From assembly GCF_964340395.1 (NCBI RefSeq), contig NC_135568.1, positions 606,001 through 670,000 of the forward strand: DNA of 64,000 bases. Reading direction: 5' to 3'. The notes beneath the pieces were generated by a model, which saw only the letters and a program-made list of their open reading frames with translations, ran no database searches and was not told where the DNA came from. The stretch comes from Glandiceps talaboti (taxonomy: Eukaryota; Hemichordata; Enteropneusta; Spengelidae). Made by a program: the position numbers and the translations under genes. This document shows positions 50,101 through 58,905 of this stretch, piece after piece (the first letter of the stretch is position 1; every line of letters begins with the position of its first letter).

Positions 50101-53100
50101 CAATAAAGACGCAACATTTCAAAAACAAATTGTTTTATGTTGATCAGGTTTTTAAGAACTTATAAGATGATTTCCTACAAATGTAAGGTAAATTCTGTTA
50201 GCGAAACCACTTTCCTGAACAGTCTTGTAGATTTTTAATATGATGATTATTTTTGTTTGATAGGGTTTTTTCAGGAGAACCATTCAGAAGAATCTAGCAT
50301 ATTATTGTAAATGGAATGAAGAATGTATAATTGATAAAACCACAAGGAATCAATGCCAACAGTGTAGATATAAGAAATGTATTGCAGTTGGTATGGCACC
50401 AGATTGTAAGTATTCTAGTTATAAATTATCAAATGTTTATGTTTTTACTTTAAAATATAACTTTGAAGGAAGTCCCAAATAAATTGAAATAATATATTCT
50501 ACATTTGTAATAATTCTTTAAATCAAGGATATCATTGTTCTACTCTATAGCACTGAGCCCATGAGGGATGGCCCTCACTGGACTTCTTGGGAGACAAGTG
50601 TTTATATACTTAAAGAACTATCCAGTATAAATAAAATAAAAGATTATTAAAGTAAAAATTTCAACTCCTAAAACCCTCGTCAAATTAAAGCCTCCCATGA
50701 TGGCCTAGCATTAAAAAGACCAGAATGTAATTATTTTAGGATGCATCCTAATGTAGAGTCATGATAAAATTGTCAATATTTTAAATTTTGTCTTGCATTC
50801 TGTGTCCAAGTCTCTCTGACTTATCGTGATACAGCAATGTTTTCTACCAATTTTGTCTTGCATTCTGTGTCCAAGTCTCTCTGACTTATTGTGGTACAGC
50901 AATAATTTCTACCAATTTTGTCTTGCATTCTGTGTACATTATTTAATGTTCAAGTCCATGACTTATTGTAGTACAGTGTTGGTTAAACTTCCATCTGTGA
51001 ATCATCATCACACCAAACCTTTGTGTGAAACATTTTAAACCTGTTAATTACCATAATTAGCTTTATACTAGTAGTTGCTCGTACTATGTACCCTGGATTG
51101 ACAGCCATGTGTAAATTATTTAGTTGTTTGTCAACAAATCATAAATTTATGCAATTGTTAGATGCTGATAGGATTCAGTTATCAAGTGATATCATACATA
51201 CTTAAATAGTATAACATGATAAATAGGTTAAAATTAGATTTAGAAATTCTGAAGAAAGTAATTAAGTACAACTAACAAGGTCTTTAAAAATCATTGAAAT
51301 TAAAGTTTGTAAAAAAATCTTATTTCCAAAATAATTTATGAAACGTCCTGAGGTCATTGGTAAATTTGAATAACATGGAGAATATGCATGTTCACTTTCG
51401 GACATCCCATAAACTACAAAACAGGACATGTGTATGGATTATCGGCTGTAAATGGAATGTAGTTGGCTTATTGTCAATTTGTTTATCATGGTAATTTAAA
51501 ACATGTAACTTTATCTGTCTGTATACCACTACACAATGTCACTAGTAGAGTTTGTAGTTATATAATCATCAGAAACTAGAGTTGTCCATCTACCACTGCA
51601 CCTGATCCTAAAATAGCTAGAAGTAGACAAAAGTAACTCAATATTCATGTTATACTGGTAGGTCTTATGTAACGTGTTATATTGGAGTGGAACTGTAACA
51701 AAGTGGAATCATCAGATCTGCATATTGTTTATTGGAGATATTTTAAAATTACACAATGTAAAAATGTGAGCTATGCAGTAGACAGATTCAAATTAGATTT
51801 AAATGAATGAAAATGAGACTAGAAATGACAAACAATAATTGTTTCTATTGAAATATTTTATTGCGTATACATGTAAGAAAGCAATTGAATTTGTATGAAT
51901 TTGCTGTAAAGGGACAGAGACTGAGTTGATATATTTTTGGGGTAAGATTTATATGGTGTATTTAACAGTCACTCGTACGAGTCGTAGTATTGTACATTTT
52001 GAAGTGCACACAACTATCACTTGCAATTGACTGAACTCCAGCCTGGTGTGACAATACAACATATAATTATCTGATGATTTAAGTATTACTATGTATCAAA
52101 CATTGTGGAGGATTTCATACTAGGCAATCAACATGTCATAAAAGGCATTCAGCGACATTAATATTATACTATACTATACTAAGTTTAATTAATGTTTTAT
52201 GTATTTTCATTGAAAGGTTTATAAACTCACCTTCTTCCACTTTAACTTATATTTAATATTTGCTTTGTCCTATTAGTGGTTCTGAATGAAACCCAGAGGA
52301 AAGCCAAACGTAAACTTATCCAAGAAAATCGAGATCGACGTGCTAGAGAAGAAATGATGAGACAGAGTGGCTTAATTCTGAATGGGAGACTGAATGAAAC
52401 GGAAGAAAGACTTATACATAACATAGTGATGGCTAACAGAGAAACGTCACGATTATTTAAACAGTTCTCATTGTCAAGGGTAGAGGAACAAGAGGTAAAT
52501 ATCAATACAGTGATTTAATTTGTAAAAATGCCAGGTTTTAATTATCCACCCTTACTTATAGGGTTCTAATGTCAGCTATGAATATACCATGTACTCCAAC
52601 ATCTACGTGAATCTATTTCATCCATATAGATGTCTATTCATTTCTTAGTCTTCAGTCTCTGCATGTGTCTATACTTGTCCACTCCTAGGGTCCTCAGACC
52701 AGTCAACCCTTGGTCCCTCAAACCATTTAACCATCACTACCTTTAACCTGTCTGGGTCTGTCTGTCTTGTTAATCCCATCATACAACCAAACATTAATTC
52801 ATCCATGTTTTCTACCAGTCAAGTTAATGTGTCTCTTTATCTGTGATTCCTTATCTCCACTATCTCTCCTTCCAGCCATTCATCTATCTACATCCACTAT
52901 CAATCAATCTGTCATTCGCTCCATACATTCTAATTATTGCATTCATTTGACACTCAGCTGTACAGCTTAGTTTGTATGTGTTTGTGGAATATCTTCTGAC
53001 TTTCTCTCAGTACACTATGGTCTACATCTTTGACAGGCAGTCTGTGTGTCTCTTCTCTGACTTTCTCTTGGTCCACCATGTTCTACTGTTCTACATCTTC

Positions 53101-56100
53101 AACAACCATTTGACAGATAGCCTGTTTCTCAAATTACATGATGTTCTCTGTCTTCTGCAAATATTAACAAGAGTATAGCAATAGCATTAACACTCACAAC
53201 TGTCTTGTTCTTGTAGTGCCAGAATGATGACGATGATGATGATGATGATAATGAAGAACCTGATTCCAAAAGGCCAAAGTTAGAAAGACCATCAAAAATA
53301 ACATGGCAGAATCTGGCTGAAGTCATGACACCCTCTATCATCAAAGTTGTAGAATTTGCTAAAAGAGTACCAGGCTTTACCCAGGTTAGTGTAATGTCAT
53401 GTCTCTGATGAACCAACACTAATCCTAAGTACTTCCTGGTGACATTGGTTTTATATTTTGAAAGCTATGTTGTATGAAATACAATCAGTATTTCTTAAAA
53501 GATTATCCAGAATATAATATATCCATACATTGCTATCAAAACAATTAGCTTAATTTCAGCTGGACAGGGTCCTCTACTAATAATGAGAAGATGAAATATT
53601 ATTTCTCTACCTATACCCACCCACCTCTCCAATTGCATCGAAGTATGTTCTATTTTATCAAGGTGTTACCCATCTTATCTGCCTTACTTTAGTATCAAAA
53701 AGAAAATACTGCCATATGTGTGTTTTGTTGGGATGGACTTTAATTAAAATTCTGAGTAATGACAAAGCAAAGTACATTTTAACTACACCCATCATTTATA
53801 GTGTGCTCAATATCACATTTGTGATAATGCTGTGTGGGCTCTGCAGTGTGTGAAGTGCGCCCTCACAGGCAGAATGATATTATGCACCATAGACTCTGTG
53901 AGGGCGCTCTATATTCTTTGTACTGAATAGCTACAGAGTTGACATGAATGTTTTGTTCCCTGTATGTCAACTCTAAGTTGTCATCAATATTGTTTCACCC
54001 TATGTTGAGCAGCGTACATTGATAAAAAAAATTCTCCAAGATGCAAAACTAGTCTTGCCATTTTTAAATGCCACTAGAAATACTTTTCTGAATGATAAAA
54101 TTAATCTGACATTTTTTTATTTTTTTTATTTTTTTTATTTTTAAGCTTGATTATGATGACCAGGTGTTATTACTGAAGACTTGCTGCATGGAAATAATGT
54201 GTTTAAGGGTAGCTCAGAAATATGACCCCGAAAGCCAAACTCTAATTTTATCTACGGGTGTGAAAGTAGACAAAGAACAGCTGCAAGAGGGAGGACTTGG
54301 AGAACTAATTGAACCAATATTTGATTTTGCTGCTGGTTTAGCAAGACTGCAACTCAATGAAACAGAGATGGCATTATTAGCAGGTGTCTTACTTGTAGCA
54401 GGAGGTTAGTCTGTCTTTTTATGTTGCTAGCTTTACAGCAAAGATTGCATGTCTGTCTTAGTCTACACCACTATCTTCAGTCAAAAAAAAAAGAGAATTG
54501 TTTCTGGTGAGAGCACACATCACTTTTTTCATGTTTGTCCAGCCCATACACTCTGCAGATCCAGGGGGAAACACATAAATAACCCTCCCTACTTCAGTGA
54601 ATCATGAACAAGCGAATGACATCTGTCCCAAAGTACTAATAAAATGAACATATCCCGGGTATGTAGGGGATCACGAAAGCCGAGTGCAGTCAAGGATGGC
54701 AAGCTTTCCTGGTTTTGAACAATGTTTTTGACAACTAACTTTCACTGGGACTTGAAAAAATCACTTATGTAGAGCTAAATTTCTTGCATAAATCATGTAA
54801 GACTACATTTACGGAAGGCATTCAGTTTAAATCTGGTAGACAAACTGTCCTGACCAGAAACAATTCTTTTTTTCTTCTTCTCCTTATTCACTTTATTTTT
54901 ATTTGAGATAATTTTAGACAGACTGGCTGTCTATCTCTCACTTTCAAAACAAAGTCATTTTTAAAGTTTGCCACAGGAATTAAACCATGGGTCATTTTCA
55001 TTTCCTTCCACAGATCGACCTGGTCTGAAAAATTCCAGAGATGTTGAACAGTTGCAGGACACAATTCTAAACGCCTACCAACATTACATCAATGAAACAA
55101 GGCCGAGGACACCAGTTCATTGGGCCAAAATTCTCATGAAAGTAAGATCAACTTCTTTGCTTTTATAACTGAACTTCACTACACAAAATTTCTAATTTAC
55201 CCACCTTTACCCAAACTGTGACCAGGGGGTAGTAAAAGACAGTACCACTTTTGACTATCTATAGCCCCTTCCCGGGAGGAGAGATCACCATGGGAAAATT
55301 AAGGTGGAACTTTGTCTCATACTTACTGTACACCTAGAAAAGACATGGTCAAATGTGAATTTTTCGTGTAGCGCTTATTCAAACAACAATACCTTAATTC
55401 TGGTCAAAGATAATGCAATTCTATACCATGTATAATATTGATGGGGAAGCAAGATATACAAGCATTTACAATCGGAAACTTGTTATAAGGGGTGTTGTCA
55501 ATTAAATTTTCTGTTTGCTGTCCACGTTTGTGTAGGTTTGTAGGTAGATTTAGAAAAAACAAACATGTCGTTTTGCTGGAAATATTTTAAATGGAAAGAC
55601 CATTCTCATACCTTTAGAGTAACTACACACATATATCTAAACAGTTGCTTAAGACAAATTATTATTTTGAACTTTTTATATTTACATTTCACAACTGTAG
55701 TAGATGTAGGTACAAACAGAAAAGTGAATTTACATGACAAGCTAGCATAGTTTTTCTGTTTGTTTGTTGCCAGTCTGCCTGGTAAGTTTTGGGAAATTCA
55801 AGGATGGCAAACAATGTATTTAATTGACTAAGCCTGAACAGGGATGTAATAAACACTTGGCACCATATGTTGGAAGTAGAGACACAAGTAGTACATTGCA
55901 TCATTTAATCAGAACAGTTTTATGGCCTTTACCAAATAGCTCACTTTCACAGAAGAATTTCAAGTTCCCCTGCCACTTCATGTACATGTGAAAAAGACCA
56001 TAAAACTGTTCCAATCAAATGTATACATGGCTCTGTACCTCCAACAGGTGTTGAGTGTTATTAATCTAATTTTCTCTTTGTAATAAGGTCTGTTTTTAAA

Positions 56101-56410
56101 TGCTACATTTCTATCATAATGATAGTTTTACATGTGATTACTGTTTGTAAATGAGTCAACCACCTGCCATCATTAGATTTGTGTAAGGTGTTGTTTTCAT
56201 CAACAAAATTTACTTTTTCTCTTTGGTTATTTTGAAATCTGCTAACGGGAGACAACTCACTATTTTCTCATTTTGTGTTCTTCTCCTCAGATCACTGACC
56301 TGAGAACAATAAGTGCACGACATGCTGAACGTATTATGTGTATTAAACTAGACTGTCCTGAAGACATCCCACCTCTTTTCATGGAAATGTTTGATGATTG
56401 CAATGCATAG
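32071..56410 (+). CDS. thr: Thyroid hormone receptor (NR1A nuclear receptor), nine coding exons
   Basis: Ligand-regulated transcription factor of the nucleus. Exons: 32071-32116, 42869-42952, 49605-49729, 50264-50405, 52277-52494, 53217-53384, 54146-54404, 55014-55141, 56291-56410. All junctions are GT-AG and all phases join, giving 429 residues (vertebrate TRs about 410-460). Residues 50-54 are the TR-typical YIPSY just before the DNA-binding domain (about 64-128, P-box CEGCKG, second finger C-x5-C-x9-C-x2-C, then [14 protein letters not shown] as in TRs). The hinge has eight consecutive Asp (209-216). The ligand-binding domain (about 230-429) has TR signatures CCMEIM, YDPES and GGLG, and ends with the AF-2 core LFMEMF (419-424). 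TR rather than RAR is shown by [23 protein letters not shown] and CCMEIMCLR. Exons 3-9 are nearly certain. Exons 1-2 (A/B region) are inferred from splice sites and phase, and further 5' UTR exons may lie upstream. Confidence 0.95.
35175..35455. mobile_element. Foldback element with duplicated arm, TR intron 1
   Basis: AGAGACTTGTCTTGGTG and CTATCTCAAGAAGCTCTC occur twice at 35175-35285 and inverted at 35405-35455 (GAGAGCTTCTTTGAGATGG ... CAAGACAAGTCTC). The centre carries its own inner inverted repeat (ACTTTGTGAC / GTCACAAAGT). Confidence 0.7.
35751..35776. repeat. Poly(T)-poly(G) tract
   Basis: A run of T followed directly by about fourteen G. Confidence 0.9.
36605..36680. repeat. Two copies of a 37-bp unit
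   Basis: AGTGGCATACCACCACTATA followed by AAAAAAGAACAAA. Confidence 0.85.
37543..37610. mobile_element. TAGTCT family, subfamily with GGATAGCACTA end
   Basis: TAGTCTCTAGTGTTGTCCATG to GGATAGCACTAGACTA in the first TR intron; ends are inverted repeats. Confidence 0.55.
38013..38272. repeat. 58-bp minisatellite, about five copies (TR intron 1)
   Basis: Unit: ATAAGATAACACTAATGTGA, TGACCTGGGACTGAAACATG, ACCCTTTAAAGTCCACTG. Confidence 0.93.
38310..39155. repeat. 31-bp minisatellite, about 27 copies (TR intron 1)
   Basis: Unit: GAGTACAGTACTCATGTGGA, GTTACTGCTTT. Each copy carries the hyphenated palindrome GAGTACAGTACTC. Copies are almost identical; the few variants (GCGTACAG, CCCATG, loss of GTG) appear in clusters. 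Confidence 0.97.
40670..40759. mobile_element. TAGTCT family, GGATAGCACTA subfamily
   Basis: TAGTCTGGATGTCAATGTGG ... GAAGGATAGCACTATAGAG, in the first TR intron. Confidence 0.55.
42475..42672. repeat. 27-bp minisatellite just upstream of TR exon 2
   Basis: About seven to eight copies of TTGCTTCCAACAGTTGCTAT-TGGTTAC; two more follow at 42746-42797 after an inserted TAGTCT element. Confidence 0.9.
42673..42744. mobile_element. TAGTCT family copy next to a 27-bp array
   Basis: TAGTGTAGTGCTATCTTTCAT to CATGTTGGCATCCAGACTA, interrupting the 27-bp minisatellite 125 bases before TR exon 2. Confidence 0.55.
42869..42952 (+). CDS. thr: TR coding exon 2 (A/B domain, Gly-rich end)
   Basis: A pyrimidine-rich acceptor (ends CCAATTAG) and a strong GTATGT donor bound 84 bases that are open in only one useful frame. 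That frame starts [16 protein letters not shown] and ends in a run of Gly. It leaves one G that joins the GT at the start of exon 3 to give one more Gly, running straight into [12 protein letters not shown]. The match in phase to the certain exon 3 is the main support. A/B domains of nuclear receptors are poorly conserved, so composition cannot confirm it. Confidence 0.7.
43046..43172. repeat. Three copies of a 36-bp unit
   Basis: ATATGCTAGAAAATATGTAT and TGCAGCTAAAATTT repeated. Confidence 0.9.
44256..44312. mobile_element. TAGTCT family, partial copy
   Basis: TAATCTGGATGCCAATGTGGTATCCAATC then GAAGGATAGCACTATC, matching the subfamily at 40670; quoted in two parts of one degenerate copy. 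Confidence 0.45.
44430..44905. repeat. ~58-bp minisatellite, about eight copies (TR intron 2)
   Basis: Unit contains ACATACACATAACACATGA, AAGACAGCCATGTGTGTACA and TGTACTGTGACCAGATAT. The Cys/Met/Tyr-rich minus-strand ORFs are artefacts. Confidence 0.9.
45660..45928. mobile_element. TAGTCT family copy with its left end expanded in tandem
   Basis: Three ~30-bp units (TAGTTCCCATTTGCCACCAG) at 45660-45750 are followed by three ~47-bp units starting AGTCTAGTTCCTATACAGTA at 45752-45890, then the right end CATGTTGGCATTCAGACTA. A MITE end has turned into a tandem array. Confidence 0.6.
46121..46358. mobile_element. Foldback element with ~90-base arms, TR intron 2
   Basis: 46121-46212 (with TTTCCTTGTCTACAATGATAG) is inverted at 46270-46358 (with CTATCATTGTAGACAAGGAAA), around a centre of about 55 bases. 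Confidence 0.75.
47060..47215. repeat. Two copies of a ~75-100 bp unit
   Basis: GGATTGTGGGATAAT, ATACAGTGTACCTAATTTAC and AGTAAGTTGGT occur twice. Confidence 0.75.
48361..48400 (+). CDS. thr: Possible alternative first coding exon of TR
   Basis: In the intron before exon 3, ATGATG opens [13 protein letters not shown] plus one leftover C before a consensus donor GTGAGT. The C joins GT of exon 3 to make CGT (Arg) and continues into [10 protein letters not shown] in frame. Vertebrate TR genes are known to use alternative promoters and N-termini. Here the case rests only on donor strength, phase and an open frame, so it is a hypothesis. Confidence 0.28.
49605..49729 (+). CDS. thr: TR coding exon 3 (first zinc finger)
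   Basis: Acceptor TTTTCAG, donor GTAAGA. Encodes [12 protein letters not shown], then the first zinc module with four Cys ligands in C-x2-C-x13-C-x2-C spacing (CVVCGD ... CEGCK). The P-box CEGCK(G), which contacts the half-site AGGTCA in this family, is intact. The intron falls after the Lys of CEGCK, the usual place in nuclear receptor genes. A 37-bp tandem duplication copies the end of this exon and its donor (see findings). Confidence 0.96.
49720..49793 (+). repeat. thr: 37-bp tandem duplication of a splice donor
   Basis: GGGCTGCAAGGTAAGA and the next ~20 bases (GTGTTTATGTATGTTG) occur twice, 37 bases apart, so the last codons of TR exon 3 and its GTAAG donor are duplicated inside intron 3. 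Confidence 0.9.
50264..50405 (+). CDS. thr: TR coding exon 4 (second zinc finger)
   Basis: Starts [11 protein letters not shown] and contains the second zinc module (C-x5-C-x9-C-x2-C) and [13 protein letters not shown]. It leaves one T that joins TG of exon 5 to code Leu. Between NL and the first Cys of this finger there are three residues (AYY). From memory, vertebrate TRs have five there (HPTYS) and RAR-type receptors three, so the finger lacks the two-residue TR insertion. Splice sites TTTGATAG and GTAAGT are good. Confidence 0.97.
50406..52276 (+). other. thr: TR intron 4
   Basis: Unique AT-rich DNA. About 50820-50945 has three partial copies of CAATTTTGTCTTGCATTCTG with GTGTCCAAGTCTCTCTGACT. 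A tail-like AATAAAATAAAAG stretch ends a possible retroelement remnant near 50640. Confidence 0.8.
52277..52494 (+). CDS. thr: TR coding exon 5 (C-terminal extension and hinge)
   Basis: Encodes (L)[17 protein letters not shown], matching the TR A-box/T-box extension that helps bind DNA and carries nuclear localisation basic residues. An Arg/Glu-rich helix and the start of helix 1 of the ligand domain ([16 protein letters not shown]) follow. Seventy-two full codons, ending in phase 0 with EEQE before a GTAAAT donor. Confidence 0.95.
53217..53384 (+). CDS. thr: TR coding exon 6 (acidic hinge and helix 3)
   Basis: Begins CQN followed by eight Asp coded mostly by GAT repeats, then a basic patch ([11 protein letters not shown]) and the helix 3 region ([27 protein letters not shown]). 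In the human TR-beta position known as Arg282 this receptor has Lys (residue 248). Phase 0 at both ends, with acceptor TTCTTGTAG and donor GTTAGT. The Asp run is a trinucleotide repeat and could vary in length between individuals. Confidence 0.95.
54146..54404 (+). CDS. thr: TR coding exon 7 (ligand domain core)
   Basis: Encodes [20 protein letters not shown], then [18 protein letters not shown], and the [13 protein letters not shown] region through helices 7-8. The coactivator-groove/charge-clamp helix and the CCMEIM signature of TR are clear. Arg282 of this model is the counterpart of the pocket arginine in CMEIMSLR of vertebrate TRs. The second pocket arginine is replaced by Lys286, and Ser297 aligns with the TR-alpha Ser. 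The acceptor is a T-rich tract ending TTTTTAAG (AAG, slightly unusual). Confidence 0.96.
54494..54866. mobile_element. Family 5 element in TR intron 7
   Basis: Ends AGAATTGTTTCTGGTGAG and CTGACCAGAAACAATTCT. Fills most of the intron between exons 7 and 8. Its right part (GAGCTAAATTTCTTGCATAA ... GGCATTCAGTTTAAATCTGG) is also found at 3193-3280. Confidence 0.7.
55014..55141 (+). CDS. thr: TR coding exon 8 (helices 8-10)
   Basis: Begins in phase with the last G of exon 7 to give DRPGL, the conserved turn of TR ligand domains. It then encodes [20 protein letters not shown] and [11 protein letters not shown], aligning with the helix 9-10 dimerisation surface (vertebrate AFEHYINYRK ... FWPKLLMK). 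Donor GTAAGA, phase 0. Confidence 0.95.
56291..56410 (+). CDS. thr: TR coding exon 9 (helices 11-12, AF-2) and stop
   Basis: Encodes [15 protein letters not shown], keeping the hormone-contacting His of helix 11 (His401), then [18 protein letters not shown] and DDCNA before TAG. The AF-2 core LFMEMF with Glu422 keeps the hydrophobic-hydrophobic-x-Glu-hydrophobic-hydrophobic pattern needed for coactivator binding, so the receptor looks competent for ligand-dependent activation. Acceptor TTCTCCTCAG. Confidence 0.96.
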   Translation: MTDLRTISARHAERIMCIKLDCPEDIPPLFMEMFDDCNA

Positions 56411-58340
56411 TACAAGTGCTATCAAGGCTACCTCAAAAACTGTTGACATCAGTCGTAACTACACGCAAACTGATGATCTATACACATCTACCTCATCAGT
56501 GATAGAACTGCTCAGTCCAAAGGTACAGTTAGCACTTCCGGAGATCAATCAGCCCTCAAGTGTTTTTATACTGACCTGGACAATTTTTCCCCTCCCTCGT
56601 CTACCCCTACAATGGAATAATCCAGTCGTTGTACTGTTGATGGACAAATCTATTTGTAAGAAAATAGGGTAGAACTGCTTAATGATGTTTGTATTATTTA
56701 TTAAAAGTTACCCAAAAGTTGCTATGACTGTTTGCTACATGTTATCTAGATTTTTACAAAGAAGTTAGTTAGATTTCTATGATATATCCTTCGCAAACAA
56801 GCCACTGAAATTTGTGAAATATTTCTGTTGTTGACTATGGTAGGAACAAACTGGCCATGGTCATAATTTTGTGAAGTCTGTCAACTTCAGAGTTGTGTAC
56901 TATTATTCTCTCTAGAAAAATGTAATCATTGAAAATATATATTTATATATAATCCTCTAACCCTTCTTTTATAATCCCAAAGTTTGGTATAACCCAATTG
57001 TAATCTGTAGTGGACTGATGGTATGGTCCATTCCATTATGAATAGGAGTGTAGGCCATTGTAAAGATGGGAAGGTACATACCTGGTGATTTTCATAGGTA
57101 TTGGACGACACTACATTAATGTATTTCAAAAAGTATTTAAAAATGCACATGGTAGACGTCAGAGAAATTACTTATGATTTGGAAAAAACTATCTTGCCTC
57201 ATGTTTAACTGTCACTACATTATTTTAATCCTGTGTCCAAATTTTTGTAAATTTTCATTAAGGATGGGAAAAACTATTATTCGACAAAGACTGAATATTT
57301 TTCAGCCTGCCTGTGTCAAAATCACAAAGATACATAAGTATTCTGTGTTGAAATCTAAAAAACATGAGTAACGTATATTTCCTTGTGATGCTTACTTCCC
57401 TACTTTCCTTGCATGGTATAGACACCCCAAATACATGCAAATGTAGACCAGTTCACTTGACTGCAACTATAGGGGGAGCAGGTTGGTAATTGTGGTTATT
57501 TTTAAATCATCAAAGTAACAGAGACTGACATTTTAGTCACTACTGTATTGGGATTAAGGCCAGTATGTAGCTTAGCTACTCCATTATTTTTTGGTTTTTT
57601 TTTTTTTTTTTTGAATATCAAAATTTGTCATATAATTCAGTGTATTTTTAGTTGTGAAAAAAAACACACACGAAAAGGACAAACACACAAAAAAAGTGTA
57701 AATTATTTACCTTGCGAGTTGAAATGCATCAGCTATTCCAAACTGTTGACAATACTTCAGACACTTCTTCCCTTCTCAGCTAAAAAAGAAAAAAATTCTA
57801 TCCAATCACAAAACAGTTTACTGTTAGTTTCAAGCATGTTGTAATGTAAATTACTATTAGCTGGTGCAGTTACATTCGTAGGATTTGATAATGGTGGTCA
57901 TGTGATACTTAGACAGCTGAATTATTTTGTTGAAATTTAAGTACACTCGTAGTGTAGATGACTGAGCTTAAGAAGTCATTAATAAAAAAAAAATATCTTT
58001 TCAAAAAGATTTCATAAGAAAAACCAATCAGACATGATAAACTGCTGCATCAATAACACAAAATCTTTTTTTAAATGCCAAGGGCTATTATTCGTATTAC
58101 TTCTCTATATTGGTCAGCTGGTTATAAAGTGTCCTTATTCAAGTCTTGCCTGTGTATGTTGTGTATGTATGTCGATGTAATTGATAAAAACAAAAAACAA
58201 AATCTATGCTGAAGTCAGCTGACTAATCTAAAGCTTTAAGGAATTTCCAAAGACTTTTTTGACTCTTGTATTCTTGAAAGAAAATGAGTTAAAATTTGTA
58301 GTTGTAGTGATTTCTAGTTGTAGTTGAATAAATATAATTA
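56411..58340 (+). other. thr: Probable TR 3' untranslated region
   Basis: AT-rich sequence after the TR stop with no convincing exon. AATAAA hexamers occur at 57981-57986 and 58327-58332; either could be the poly(A) signal. The end is inferred only. Confidence 0.35.
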
Positions 58341-58809
58341 GTTTTATGTAATAATCTGTGTAACAATTGTAACTTCTTTAATGTTATAACTTGACATTAA
58401 TATTACTGATAATATAGACAACTCTGAAATTACCTTCCATGTTCTTATTTGCAAATATATTTTTTCTCTTCATTTGCACATTTAATGTATTTTGCTGGCA
58501 TTCCTAATCTACATTAGCCCAGAGAGGTGGCTTTCTGGCTTGAAAGTGTCAATAGCCTGGCTGATATTCTAGATAACCAAGTCTCTGGGCCATATCTGCT
58601 TATTTCCTTAGTTTCATTTCTAAAACAATGATTCGTTGATGCATTTATCCTAGACAGACCACTACAGTGTGGTGTGAAGTGATTATATACACGAACAGAT
58701 CACCAAATTTTTAACAGTTATTTATGCACCCTTTGTCCAAAATCATTAAAAAATTTTACAAATAGGTTAGGAATATGTTATAATGACCTACCTGTATGAT
58801 GTCTAGAGG

Positions 58810-58905
58810 TCAAGCTATGATGTCATAGTCTACTTCCACCACACATTTGAAGTACCACCAGTTCTTGAATGGCATGCACTTTTCCACAGCTGCAATCATC
58901 AGACT
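58810..58905 (-). CDS. Unrecognised gene, last coding exon
   Basis: Minus-strand acceptor GTGAACTAG, then SLMIAAVEKCMPFKNWWYF and KCVVEVDYDIIA before TGA at 58812-58810. A GTAGGT donor-like site lies 20-30 bases past the stop and could mark an intron in the 3' UTR or be chance. ATTAAA-type signals on this strand lie near 58480 and 58375, overlapping or abutting the presumed end of TR. Confidence 0.55.
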   Translation of the reverse strand, partial: SLMIAAVEKCMPFKNWWYFKCVVEVDYDIIA

